A stretch of 64,000 nucleotides of DNA, taken from Ciona savignyi. Taxonomy: Eukaryota > Chordata > Ascidiacea > Phlebobranchia > Cionidae. Made by a program: the position numbers and the translations under genes. The notes under the pieces were generated by a model. That model searched no databases. It saw only the letters and a list, made by a program, of their open reading frames with translations, and had not been told where the DNA came from. The stretch covers positions 411,324 to 475,323 of the forward strand of contig CH001736.1 in the NCBI GenBank assembly GCA_000149265.1, read 5' to 3'. Shown here piece after piece: positions 1 through 11,966 of the stretch (within the stretch, counting starts at the first letter, position 1; the number at the start of each line of letters is the position of its first letter).

Positions 1-282
1 GTAAAACACATATTGATTGTATTTGTGTATGTATAAATACAATAACTACAATGTTTATATGCTAGTAAGAATTTTTTAACGACATATTGATAAGAAGTTT
101 GGTTGTTAACTCAAGGACCTTTTATACTTGCAGAAACTACTTAAACCGTGTATAAAACATACCGATTCGGGTTAGGGCCCATGTTTGCATATGTGTATAT
201 ATATAAATATATAAATATATACATATTATATAAATATATACATATAGGCAAAGTCAAGTGTCTTTTACCAACCTAGTTGCTA

Positions 283-425
283 TTTAGGATAGAGAGAGAA
301 TATTTATGCAGGTAGGCCTACCCTTAAAAGGGGAGCGCAGGAGGACGTTACCACACGGGCATATGTAAGATTACCTGGTGCCTACCATTTGGTTACCGCA
401 TTTATTGCAGTGGGTTGTATAGGCC
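283..425 (-). mobile_element. Degenerate SINE copy
   Basis: This stretch aligns by eye with the better-preserved SINE at 8814-9112. It keeps the AGGATAG-type tail, the block around CACACGGGC, the GGTTACCG block and the TTGCAGTG block, in the same order and orientation. The tRNA-like head is missing. It lies just downstream of the last recognisable protease exon, so it may sit in or near that gene's 3' end. Confidence 0.6.
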
Positions 426-573
426 CCGCTATTTAATTATGATATGATTCAGATTATTTTACTATATTTTATTAACTCAATCATCCATTGCCGCCAGACG
501 ATCTTCATTGAGGTCTTTGCCCAAGTAGCCTACAGAACAGACATTCAGCAGTTGGGCAATGCAACACATTTAC

Positions 574-3500
574 CTGCATATAAATGGTCGGAAATCCGCT
601 TTGTCCACACGTACTAGCCCCAAAACTTACAAGTCCTTGCAATTCCCATCTTCCATTTGTGGATGATTGGCACATTAAACCTCCACCGGAATCTCCCTAA
701 TAAAGATAAGATGATGGAATGATAAAAATACAACAGGCTTAGCAATGCTAAAATCATTGCAAACATCCATCGTCTTACCGCACATGTGTCCCGCTTATGT
801 TCCCCGCCGACGCAAAGTATCATATAGGTGGCCGAGTAGAAATACTTGTATTTGCAAACATCGTTATTAAGGACACGGACCAGTAGCTGCTTTAAACTGG
901 TGTTTGGTGGACCAATACCTGGAGTAGAATATTAAAGAGATTTCTGTCAAACCTGGGGCTCCCTATGAACCTCTTGATGAAATATAAAGAAGCGTTGTAT
1001 TTAATTATTTACATACCGTTTGTTGAGCCCCAACCAGTCACGTAACAAAGTTCACCGGGTTGGACGGAGAGTTTTGTAATATTTGGTAGACAAAGGGGCG
1101 CCACCTTGCGAGAGTATTGAAGTGGAGGATCTAACCGCACGAGAGCAATGTCGTACCTTTTTAACTGTAATTAAATGGTTTAGCCTAGTGGTCGGCAACC
1201 TTTAAACTTAAAGAGCCCTTTTAGCCAATACTCCACAAAATAAAAATCACTTGGAGCCGCAAAACTAAAAATATTTTTGCATTAAAAGGAAAACAACACT
1301 GTGTGAATAAAGACCCAAATGTTCTTATGCTTTTTTCTTATTTTCATAGGTATTAAACTTATTAAGCTACAGTAGAAAAAAATAATAAGAGCCGTATCAG
1401 AAGGATGAAGAGCCGCAGGTTGCCGATGTCTGGTTTAACCAAATTGTTAAGGCTGCCGATACATATATCAAACTGTATACAAAAATTGACTTTCTGCCGA
1501 GCCAATATAAAATGGTGGTGTGGTCGACTGGTTAGCGTAGCCGATTATTATTCTAAATTCTTGTTAAGAAAGAAGCAGTGTGACGACAAATCACCACACA
1601 ACTTGGCTCGAAAAAAATTATCGTATGATACTTTGGGTGTTATTAAAAAAAAACATTTTCTAATGCAGTAGATTAAATCGTGAATTGAGTTTGAAGTGCT
1701 GTTCCACCCACCCATATGTTGTACATTGGATGTAGATAAATTTGACTACTGTTCAGGTAACGAATGGAAATGCCATCTTCATTGATGTTCCTGGTGTGGC
1801 TGCCTATCCTGAGGTGCAATCCATTGTACCTAGCAATTTTTAAAACATAAAAATAAACAGCTCGGGGAATAAATATGAAAATCATGGTGACAGGATACCT
1901 AAATCAATATGCGGTGTAATGTTTTATTCCATAAATGGGGAAACACGAGGAAAGTATCACACGGAAAATCATAAGATTCCCTAATTACTTGAACCTGCCT
2001 GTAATTTTTGGGTTAATCTAACTAGTGCCTGAGTAATCTCCATGTACGTTTTCCCATTCACAGAGGTGAAACATAAAAATATTTCTTCTTAAATAAATAT
2101 TTCTATTAAATATATATTGAGTTACCTCATTTGAAATGTTGAACGGTCGAGAAAACAGTGAGCTGAGGTTATCACCCAGCCTTTACATATAATAGTCGCA
2201 CTGCAAAGAAGTCGGTTGACTTTCCATAGGCTTACCTGTTAGGTGAATTAAAATTTTTTAAATCAATTATTCTTAAAAATAGTTATTTCTACCTATTTTG
2301 AAACCCCAAAATTAGCTTATTGTAAAGTTGTACTTACTTATTTAAGCAACAAACAATTGTGGCTCAAAAACTACAATTGCGCTAAGCGATTTCAAAAACG
2401 AAAGTTCAAAACATATCGATCAAAAGGTTATTATATTTCAAGTAATCCCAATAATATCGAAAATCTTACCTGCCACGGCCAAGCATGGGGTTGGGAGGAT
2501 TCGCCCCCCACAATTTTCCTAGGGGAGAAAGAATTAGGTTGGCCACATGATGTCGCACTAGAGTCACAGAAGTATGGACACGGCGACGATTCTTCAGTCT
2601 AGCAACACAGGTCCGAAGTAAGAATGACAAAAGAAAACGATAGAAATAAATTACGCAATGGAAAGGGTATTGAATTACGCAATGGGAAATTATTGAATTA
2701 CGCAATGGAAATCTTGGCGATAAAATAAATTATGCCGTCACCGTTTAGGAATGAGTAAGTAATCCTAAGAAATTCGATCACTACCGGGTATCAATTTACA
2801 GTGAAATTCTGTAAATGTTTTACTGGTGGGTTAATTACAAAAAAAATTAGTTCTCGGCCCTAATTGCTTGATGAAGACTGATCACATGTTTAACTCTCAC
2901 TGCTAGTTCTGGCCAGTTTTAGGAATTTCGTTTGCCTTAAAACACCCAGCAATTTAAAAGTTTTTGCATTGGTTGGCATGTTAAGATGGACAAAAAGTAA
3001 ACACAAAACAATAGTTAAAATTGTTTTAGTATCAACACAAGGGCTATTTTCCCATCACGAATAATAAATCAGACCCCGATCGGTTGTGCAATGTTAAGTA
3101 GGACAAAAATTTGCATTTAAGCAAAACAAGATTGAAAAGTATGAAACTGAACTTGCTTCGCGGTCGGTATTAGATTAACATCCGCAATTTAATTTCTATT
3201 TACCAGCGGATTTTGGCCCGCGAATTTCAAAAGGCTGTGTTGTGTCGTTTTTCTAGTTTTAACTAGAGTGTGCTATAGTTTAAATACATTTGTGGTTTGG
3301 AAGATTGGATAAAACAGGATATTTATGTCTGTCTTTAAAGTGCCCTAATAAAGAATGTGGATGGTAATAAAAGTGTCACGTTTGTACAACAACTAGCGTG
3401 TCTTGCAAAAGAATCACGTTGATATAATTTTTAACCTATACTTAAGTGTGGAATGAAGCAACGTCTGATCCAGGGGTTTTACAAAACATTGCATTTTAGA

Positions 3501-5347
3501 TTCCAGAGATTAAACATGTCAACCATTATGCTTAACCGCTGAGTTACTCGACCGCACTGTATAAATAACTATTTATGTGTAAACAAACCTACCGAGATTC
3601 TTTGAAACAAGCTTGACGTGTTATTGGATAAATTGCCAGCTAAGGTGGTCCCAATCTATTGTGGAAAAGGTTATATTTATATAGGCAGAAACATAACACT
3701 GTCTAATTTGCATGCTAGATTTGTTACATTGTACATGCTGGAGGATACGTTACAATTCGTTGAACTGATTCGTTACAAACAAATACTACCATGATGTATA
3801 GGGTAGAATAAGATAGTATATTTAATGGGAAAACGCAAAGGGTATTAACACAGGAACAATCGTCAACACATTGCCAGTTCGTAATATAGAGCGTTACCAT
3901 ACTTGTTACGTCTTTTCGCGGGATCTACTAAACCAAACGTAGCACAACAGGACTCCTTGTGTGTGTTACTAAACCAAACGTAGCACAACATGACTCTCTT
4001 TCAACTTCTTTTCAACGTTATTACAAAACGGTTTTTAATTTTACTTAAAGGACCACTTTAACTTGTGAACTTTAATTTTATACAAAATGAAATGTTTTAT
4101 TAAAATTAAAAAAACACACATTGAAATTCAAAGTAACTGCGAAAATCACTTCGCGCCAACCATCGAGTTACCTCAGCTAGTGCAATGTATTGTAATTTTA
4201 TCGAGATATTTCTTTAGTATTGCAACAACCCAATAATCCAATGGGTTTAGCCATTGTCTTCAGTGCCGAAGGATATAGACGACTCGCTAGCGTTCGGTTT
4301 CGAATCGTTAACCCTTCGACTAAAAGCCGATACACTTACCCTTTGACAATTCAATTTCCACAGACCAATGTCATCAAATAAGCGAACGCTGAACAAGTGG
4401 TAATACAAACTTTATCTCGTTCATCAATATTGTCAATTTAAAATAACCCACTACAAAACGACATAAGATCAGGAGAGAAATGGACATACATTGACAGGTT
4501 GAGATGTTGTGGTGTCCCTCGTGAAATTAGCCATTGGTTGACTTGGCGTGGCTGCTAAAATTTGTTCTGAAAGGACACTGACGTAATATAATACGCGGCG
4601 TCACAATAAACAGTATCTCATAATATCGTCTAGGTAACAGGGGGATTTTACAATAATAAAAATAAACATGGAAACACGAAACATAGATTAAAGGTATATT
4701 CCTGCCAACTATTAAAACCATTTACCATTTAGTTACAATAGACTTGTTATTGATTAGTAAGCTCAAGAAATTTGTCATTTGCGCCCAACCACGATACATT
4801 AAAAGCTTGTACAGACTTCTATGGCAACGCAAACATTTTTAAAATGCAAAAAATTTGGGTTTAACATATGTTAAATGTTTGTCATAAACACTTTAGGAAA
4901 GTTGACAAAATTTTTAAGATTTACGACTACAGCGGAACGAAACAATTACAGCATGGAAAACCCAACGATAGTTTACCTGGCCGAAGCAGACAAAGTAGTG
5001 ACGTGCATCTTTCTCTCTCAAGTCTCTTGCCGGGACATGCCTGTCTGATTGTTTCTCTATTCGTTAAAGGTTCCACCAAGCAAGCACGTGAACGAAATCT
5101 AAAGCTGAATGATCCGCACGAATGATTGCAGATAGACCAGTCTGACCACGCGGACCATCGTGTAGCTGGAAAGTACGGAACTAAAATTTTGTTAAACAAA
5201 GAAGGGGTTCTATTACTAAAAGTTAAATAAAGACTCTCTATATTTAAATTTATCTCATAGGTCTAATTCCGAATAACGTTTCTGGACTTACCTATGGTAT
5301 TATTTCGAACACCAAGGTTTGCAAGCCCACAGTCCCAAATAGTACAC
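574..5347 (-). CDS. Secreted S1 (trypsin-like) serine protease with TSP1 domain, partial model
   Basis: Minus-strand gene read from splice sites, 5' to 3': 5292-5347 (includes a WDCG motif), 4977-5165 (thrombospondin type 1 repeat starting WSAWSDWSICNHSCG), then after unresolved linker exons 2470-2518 (zymogen cleavage site, KIVGGE), 2126-2235 (catalytic His in TSAHC), 1712-1829, 1017-1164 (catalytic Asp in YDIALV, then CYVTGWG), 779-918 and 574-696 (catalytic Ser in GDSGGG). All three triad residues are present. The residue six before the Ser is Asp, which in this family predicts cleavage after Lys/Arg. The usual GDSGGP is GDSGGG here. Phases agree from 2518 down to 574. A possible linker exon near 4480-4575 does not fit in phase. 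The signal peptide, the exons before 5347 and the last few C-terminal residues (after position 574) were not found. Secretion is inferred from the domain types. Confidence 0.85.
1185..1431. mobile_element. hAT-like MITE in a protease intron
   Basis: A 247-bp non-coding element with imperfect terminal inverted repeats: CTAGTGGTCGGCAACCT at the left, and AGACATCGGCAACCTG as the reverse complement of the right end. It is flanked by near-identical 8-bp direct repeats, GGTTTAGC (1177-1184) and GGTTTAAC (1432-1439). An 8-bp duplication with ends of this kind is typical of hAT transposons. A GAGCCGC block next to each end is also shared in inverted form. It sits in the intron between the exons at 1712-1829 and 1017-1164. 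Compare the relative at 39032-39274. Confidence 0.7.
2648..2711. repeat. Three-copy ~24-bp tandem repeat
   Basis: The core ATTACGCAATGG occurs three times with 24- and 23-bp spacing, within the region upstream of the protease IVGG exon. A similar phrase (TTGAATTACGCA) recurs once near 6750. Confidence 0.8.
3926..3996. repeat. Two-copy 41-bp direct repeat
   Basis: The phrase ACTAAACCAAACGTAGCAC is present at 3927 and again at 3968, each followed by ACA and GACTC-like sequence. This is a simple local duplication. Confidence 0.85.
4130..4335 (-). mobile_element. Degenerate SINE copy with tRNA-like head
   Basis: Same order of blocks as the SINE at 8814-9112: CACTTCGCGCC, GAGTTACC, TGCAATGTATTGT, then CCGAAGGATA and GACTCGCTAGCG. 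On the minus strand it ends in a box-B-like stretch (ACGATTCGAAACC). It is more diverged than the 8.8-kb copy. It lies in an intron or linker region of the protease gene. Confidence 0.55.
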
Positions 5348-6387
5348 CTGCGTGATAAATTAGATTATATAGCTCAATGACACTATAATATTTTTTTACA
5401 ATTACAAAGCCAAAGTGAAAAAAACGTAAAACATATAATATTCATAAACATGTGTCTAAATTTCTTAAAGCTAAATCTTGTGCAATAATTATATCAATAC
5501 AACTACTATATATATACTTACGCTAACAGAAATATGAATTTATTCATTGCATTCGTTACACAGACATATTTTAGCCACCTGTCAAGCGCAGACTCTCTCA
5601 AAAACTGTCTGACAGCTCATAACAAACTTGAGTAACAAGTTAACAACAGATAAAATTATCCACTGTAGGCTAAAACGGATATAGTTTATGATACTACAGT
5701 GGCCTGAGGGCACACATAATTATATTTAAATCAATTTGGTAGCCGGATGACCCAAGATTGTAAAGCTGTCGTAAAATGCATTATATTATTAAAAAAATAA
5801 AAGTTTATATTTCTCACAAAAATATGACGTAATTTAGTTTCGTTGATAGAAAATAAGGCAGACGTTCCAATAAAATTCCTGTCAGTAAAATTAATGCACC
5901 ATGAAAAAATATAGTGTGTATGAAATAGTTCTAAAATCTTTATATTGATTTCCAGAAAACCGACGATGGTTGTTTAATATTCGATGCTCAGTTCCAACTC
6001 TACATGTCAAACAGAATAATCACAATAGACCGCAAAATTTGCATTTAATTTTAAAACGCAACCGGATTTTTGCATTTATTCTAAAAAACCCAGGTATGGG
6101 GAAATTTCCTGTACACAACGTTTATGTGCTGCTTAAAAGGTATGAAAGCCGGGAATTCACCCGGGGGAAAGATGATAGTGAAAGGCTTTTGTCTGACACA
6201 CAGCGTGCTGTTTTCCAAAACTTTGCGGAACCTATAAAAGAATTCTCCCTAGCTTTCTCGAACCAGTTCACAACTTCGCTTGTGGCAAAGCACTTGCGAA
6301 ACTGCAAGCAGAGACAATTTCCAGTTGAGCGATTTAAAGCGGAGAAAGAAAAATATGTTTGCTTATTCGTTTAAACTATTTAAATTG
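5348..6387. other. Intergenic region with one unassigned open frame
   Basis: Between the last protease exon I can identify and the first peptide gene. It contains a plus-strand open frame at 5970-6374 whose first ATG is internal (about 95 codons from there). I recognise no domain in it, and it may simply be 5' flanking or 5' UTR sequence. The missing 5' exons of the minus-strand protease could also lie here. Confidence 0.4.
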
Positions 6388-6404
6388 TTTTTGCTGCATT
6401 TCAG
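6388..6404 (+). promoter_or_regulatory. Splice acceptor before the start codon (5' UTR or trans-splice site)
   Basis: A T-rich tract ends in TTTCAG at 6404, 34 bp before the ATG of the first peptide gene. It is either the 3' end of a 5' UTR intron or an acceptor for the spliced leader, which is known to be used in Ciona. The sequence alone cannot separate these. Confidence 0.45.
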
Positions 6405-6438
6405 GTGACTTGTAAGGATAAGTACGTAAAAAGAAATA

Positions 6439-7376
6439 ATGAACACCAACAACAGCAAACTTGTGATAATGGCCGGATTTGGTATACTTATTGCAATATT
6501 TCTGTCAAAATGCGAAGTCAGTCATGCAGCTAATATCGACAACAGAGGTATTCTATCTTTTTAGACATCTCATTGTTGCAGTGTTAATATTATATAATAT
6601 ACAAATCAGCTAAACTTAATCTAGCATATTAATTTGGAGTATAGCATCACCACGTTCTATTATTATTCCACATTGTCTTTTATAGGGAAATCTCTTTTGT
6701 ATTATATTTTGTTTTTGCGGTTTTTAATTACAGTTATAAGCGTCGTCGTATTGAATTACGCAGAGTAAAAGGAACTTTTCTCTTTACCTTTACATTTAAA
6801 ACGTGTACATCCAGAATTATAATTTTCACTCGACATTCTTATTAAACGGCTTATGTCATCATTTTACAACGGAAAAAATGTTTAATTTAGAAACGTGAAC
6901 GATTTTAGGCTTACGAGATATTATTATGATTATTACTTCAATAAAATTTTCATTTTTAGGGGCAAATCAATTATTTAAGCTTGCGGATATACAGGAGAGC
7001 ACTATAGAGGTAAATACAATTGATCTAACATTTAAAAATAAATTGAGCAATTTGCGTCTGGCTAATTCTTGCATTTCCTAACTTTCAGCAGGGTGGCATG
7101 CTACAAGAACACTCTAGAGTTAAGCGTGCTGCGGGCATCAACTACAGAATCGTTCGATTTTGCTACTCTAGCTTTTGCAGGCGCCGATCCTGTGCAAAGC
7201 TGAGAGGAATAGGTAGGTATCCTATATATCTAACCACAACAGTATTTACGTAAACATCGTCGGTGAGAACCGTAAGGTTATACCCTATGAACTCACTGAA
7301 CTGTTATTCGACAGAAGGAAGAATGTGCATCTTCTGTGTACGAAACGTTTGCGCCGGACACCAACTCCTGGGATAA
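6439..7376 (+). CDS. Secreted basic six-cysteine peptide precursor, paralog 1
   Basis: Four exons, all GT-AG and in phase: 6439-6547, 6960-7009, 7089-7212, 7315-7376, encoding 114 residues. Residues ~8-30 form a hydrophobic signal peptide. An acidic/neutral pro-region follows and ends in RVKR (residues 63-66), a furin-type site. The predicted mature peptide is 48 residues with net charge about +8 and cysteines at mature positions 12, 17, 22, 33, 36 and 41 (C-x4-C-x4-C-x10-C-x2-C-x4-C), with the last followed by Ala-Gly. The gene at 11967-12617 has the same exon phases, the same processing site type and nearly the same cysteine spacing. The intron 2 acceptor is a tandem CAGCAG, so one Gln may be optional. 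I recognise no known family. A host-defence or signalling peptide is inference from secretion, charge and disulfide potential. It differs from insulin and hepcidin cysteine patterns. Confidence 0.8.
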
Positions 7377-7656
7377 AAAGAGTCGCTTAGTAAACAGCAT
7401 TTTTTACTACTTTGTTCGTCGGCCAATTCCCACCTACCGAGTTGTTGTTGTCGAAATTAAAGTGAATTCAAAGCTTCTTTTGTGTATCCAATAACTTTGT
7501 CGTCTCAGCTGAATATCAGTAATTTATTGCAATGCCCAACCGGGAATTTAACTATATTTCTGCTTGTAATTTATTATATTTGACTTTTGTATATACGGTT
7601 TTTGTTATTTTCTTCAATGTAAACTTATAAATGCGCAATTTCATTAGCTCTTTTAC

Positions 7657-7662
7657 AATAAA
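7657..7662 (+). terminator. Poly(A) signal AATAAA of peptide gene 1
   Basis: Perfect AATAAA about 280 bp after the stop codon at 7376, and the first perfect one downstream. This implies a 3' UTR of roughly 300 nt. Confidence 0.5.
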
Positions 7663-8813
7663 CCATGCAAACCACCGGTTCATCGACTCACCTTGTCCCA
7701 TAGCAAGCCACGACTCACAAATATTGCCTTGTCTACAACATAAATAAAGAAAACTAAATAGGAACTTAACAAAACTAGTTCTGCAAATCTATAACGTAGT
7801 GAGTAAAGCACCCACAAATTAATAATAGACCAACGTTTCTTAAGAGGTTAATAGAGCGTTTTGGCTGGGTTGCTGTGTAAGTTTGGCTAAAAATAAATAT
7901 AAAGGTAAATAAAAAAAAAATTATTTTATTTTTACCCTGGAAAAAGTAGAGACATTATAGAGAATGACTGAACCTACATACTTTATATGCTAAAGTTGTG
8001 TGTATTTCACAAAGGTTACACAAATATTTTATAGTTAAAACAGCATGTTTATAGAAGAATTCTTTGCTAATAACTCTTGTATAAATTTCTAACTCATGTC
8101 TAAAAAAACTTTACTGTGAAGCATATCCCACGTAAAAACTAGAGATTACTTGCGCATTCTTGTGGAAATGAAATGGTGTCAATTTCTACAGATAACCAAG
8201 GAAATCGTTTTAAATATATCAATGTGCTAAACAAATTAGATGTTTATAAAAATGCTATAAAAAAAAAACATGAAGTAATATTAAAACAAAACTTATTTTT
8301 AGGTAAGTTCTGTTTTACTATTCTCGCAGCTGAAGCAAGAAAGCTAGGATTTCTTCGCTGGTGTTTATCTCCATTGCATTTTCGCTGTTAGCAAATTAAC
8401 TCTTTCAAAATTCTCTGTTACTGGTTACAACGTCTCAATTAGAAGCTGATAACAAAAGTTGGTGATTACCAATATTTCCAGGCCTACGATTGCCCACCTA
8501 GGAAATGAAATGTCTGCGGTATACTGGCAAACCCACATAAATTTTGCTAAGTTGTTTTTAGCCCATACCACCTCAAATTACGTGCCCCGGCTTTAAAGAA
8601 GAAATGTGGAACTAAACATTAATGTTAACACAGACTAATAATTACTACCAGCACCCCAAAGGCGAGATTAAAAAATGCTGAATCATCTTTGGGCACTTCT
8701 CTGTAATGTAAACTGCACCACGGTTACTAACTATGGAACTATATCTCAAAATATTCTCGGCAGACATATCCCAAGAGTTATAAAGGCCAACATATTTCTT
8801 TTTTCGGGGGCAA
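7663..8813. other. Intergenic, nothing recognised
   Basis: AT-rich sequence with short A/T runs. A plus-strand open frame at 8173-8391 has an ATG but no recognisable domain, and I do not support it as a gene. Confidence 0.4.
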
Positions 8814-9112
8814 TATAGGATAGGATAGAGTATTCATATTTATCCCCGTAAAAGAAAAAACCAAGTGGGTTATCACACGGGTAATTGTCAGATTACCTCG
8901 CGCCCAACGTCGGGTTACCGGAGCTATTGCAGTGTGTTGTGTATGATACACATGTTCCTTTAATTTGGTAGAAGCCATTATTCCGCTGGGTTCAGGCAAT
9001 GTCAATTAAGTGCCTTGCCCAAGGATACACCGACTAGCTAGCGGCCAGTTTTGAACCAGCAACCTTTCGGTTGAAAGGTGTCGCACTAAACCACCAGACT
9101 AACCGGCCGGAC
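8814..9112 (-). mobile_element. tRNA-headed SINE, best-preserved copy
   Basis: Read on the minus strand, the element begins with a tRNA-like head at about 9112, containing a box-A-like GGTGGTTTAGTGC and a box-B-like GGTTGCTGGTTCAAAAC. These match the internal RNA polymerase III promoter layout. A body of ~200 bp follows with blocks shared by all copies in this window (GGGCAAGGCAC, CACACTGCAATAGCTCCGG, CGTGTGATAACCC). It ends in a short TCCTATCCTAT tail. A tRNA-derived SINE has been described from Ciona; assignment to a named family needs a repeat library. Confidence 0.8.
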
Positions 9113-11911
9113 TAAATATACCCTGATCCGCCACTGGGTATTGAGTAATTAAACACATTGTTAAACAATATCCTCCCCGTTATAAAGTTTAAATTACAGA
9201 TCCAATTTTGATATCAAGCGAAAAAACGAATATATAATATTTGTGTATTTATGAATGAAATTCCTTTTGTAAGGTCAGTTTGGTTCTAGAATTGTTTGAT
9301 AAAAGTTATACCTATATCGCCCATTTGTTATAAACACCGTAACAACGATTCATAGAAGTCAAACGATGCATTACCCGTGCGTAAATTCTCTTCACTTTTT
9401 CTAACCAAATGTGCTAACAGCGTCATCATTTCTAGTTTAAAAAGAAAGTGGTTTATTGCCCCAAAGCAAAAGTATTTTAAAAAATATAGAGTGGATATAC
9501 CCACGATTGCCTTTCTAATTTTTTTTAAACTTTGTCAATGCTGATTTATCGCAGTATGTCTGACATGATACTACATCGGGGACCAGTTGATTCCATTTCA
9601 TCTAGTTATAGTTATATTTCAAAATATTAATGATACATTTTGGCACGGAAATTGTCAATGACAAAGAACTTTTTAAATTAAAAACAACAGAAGAAACGTT
9701 CAACTGATTTGTGTGTGAAATTCTGAAGTATCCGTTGTGATCCTTTTGCCAGTATGATTTTTGTTGGGCAATGGGAATTAATGCGTCTATTATTTATGTT
9801 TATGATTGAATTGTAGGCATAATTTGTATTACTTTTATTTTACACTGCTTGTACATCACAATAACTCAGCATTAAACATACATATCTGAAGGGATATCCT
9901 GCGTCGCTTTGTCCAACCTCATGTGGTGTGACGTAATATCGAGTAACCTCATCTCGTTGACGGAATTAGATTGAGTAAAAAATCAACAATACCCGTAATA
10001 TTCCATTCCGCAATGGAGTGGGAAATCCGACGAAATTTCCCACTTGGTATTTCAGTGGACATTTAAGCCCATTGTTGTAGGATTTAAACAATGGGACCAA
10101 ATACACGCCGTGCATTTACAGTTGCGGGCCGGAAAAACCTACAGGGGCCTTATTTAACAGCTTACAACAAAGACACACAAATGAACATGGCCTGTTGGGC
10201 AGTCTATGCAAATTAAACATGATGTGTTTTAAAATGACCGAAGTTGCCATGTGTATGAATTCATAGCTCAAAAAGCAGACAGGCGGGGTTATTCAAACCG
10301 TTTTGTTTACACAAGTTCATAACAAAGTTGTTGGTTCATGAAGAAGAGGAGTTTTCTGCACACAATCGGATTATATTTTCAAAACTCACTAGCCATGAAG
10401 TGCATACTCTATAAAGCACAAAAGAAAACAAGAATTTGCATGATAAAGCCTTATTTTTAGGACTTGGTTGGCAAAACACGGTTATCCGTCAGTATTCACC
10501 CATACTACCATCAGTGTACAGTAAACGCACTACGGACAATACAAGTTCAAGTGTACAGATCCCAGAGCAAATGTTAAATTGCAATGCAAAACTCTCTAGA
10601 AATTAAACTTATATTCGTCAGTGGTATACCATGATAAGCTTTGCGTTAAAATCAAGCAGACGAACAGAGCGAGCATATCACAAAGCATTTAGTGACGAAA
10701 TAGGGACTCAGTCAGTGAAGTTCGTCATTGGTCTTTGGGAAGCCTATTTATAAGCTCTCCATGTACAAACCATTCGCATTTTGATTGGGCATCGGTGTGG
10801 ACTATAGAGAAATACTTTGGAAGCCTACAGACGATGGGGCGTAGGTTTTAGTTAGGCCGGCCGCACGTTTATACCAATGTTTGTACATTATCAAACGTTT
10901 GTGTTTATTTGTATTTTGCTTATGGTCAGAATTGTTGTGCGGTTACACACTTATAGTGAAACAGCAATATAGCGCATATCGGACAAAACAGTGCTCACAT
11001 AATTTAGTCAACAGACGCGCGCTTGCCATTATGGAAAGTCTTTACAAATCCAACATCGATTCAGTTAAGTAAACCAACCCCAGCAATATGATAATGTAAG
11101 AAAAACACATTGTTGACATTTCGGTAAGTTAACTAGAAGCAACTGGCACTATGTATATTAAATCATTTTAAGTCTTAAATGCAGAAGTTACGGCAATATT
11201 TGGTTTAGTGAAACTATTAGTTTTAAGAAACTAGTTTTTAGTTAATGGTGTTTTTGCCTGTCAAATGTGTTTTTTTCTTAAAAACAAGAAACGGCAAGCG
11301 TGTACATATTTTAACCACAATTTAAACCATAAGTAAATATGTTTTAGCATTGTTAACAATGTACAACACACATTTGTTGGGTAATTTCTTTTAAAAAAAT
11401 TGAAACGTTCGGCACTCTATTCGAAAATGGTTAAATGTGTTTCTAAGTGATTTGCATAACAATACGATGTAAAGCCCTCACAATGACACGACAATGCCAA
11501 ATCCCCGAAACGTTTAGACTAGAGTGCTGCAGTGGCTGTGGAAGGGTCCAGAGCAGAAGGTTATTTGGAAGAGGGTTGCGTACGTGATGCAAGCATCAAA
11601 TAGGTCTGCAAACTTGGCATGGAGGTATTCGAAGTTTCCAGAAAGAATTCCACTGAGAAGAGATATCACGCGAGATGCAACCGTTCTCACGTTATTTTTG
11701 TGGCAAAACATCTCATTTGGGTAAAGCAATGTTGTTAGTTCAGCACCCTTAACAGTTTTGCAGCCTGGATGAATGATAAAATTTAATTAAATGGTTACAG
11801 GATAGCTTCTGCAAATACATGGTTATAGGGAAATGAGGCTGCACAGGTGGAGGTCCTAGAACAGTTCATTGTGTTCTTCGGAAATAACATATTTGTGTTC
11901 AAACCTTATTC
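9113..11911. other. Intergenic between SINE and peptide gene 2
   Basis: No supported gene. Two overlapping antisense open frames at 11514-11729 have no recognisable domains. Possible TATA-like sequence (CCTATTTATAAGC) lies near 10744-10756, but I can attach no transcript to it. Confidence 0.4.
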
Positions 11912-11929
11912 AGGTATAGAGTTTATAAA
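11904..11929 (+). promoter_or_regulatory. Acceptor-like site and TATA-like box before peptide gene 2
   Basis: CCTTATTCAG ends at about 11913 and could be a trans-splice or 5' UTR acceptor. GTTTATAAAG (11921-11930) resembles a TATA box about 40 bp before the ATG at 11967. Both readings are possible. With the TATA reading the 5' UTR would be very short. Confidence 0.4.
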
Positions 11930-11966
11930 GTTTAAACTGACATTGTCCTAAAACGCCGTTCAAAAA

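Noticed and set aside
11514-11729. Overlapping ORFs on both strands before peptide gene 2
   Set aside because: Mirror ORFs on opposite strands with no domain and no splice signals; treated as chance.
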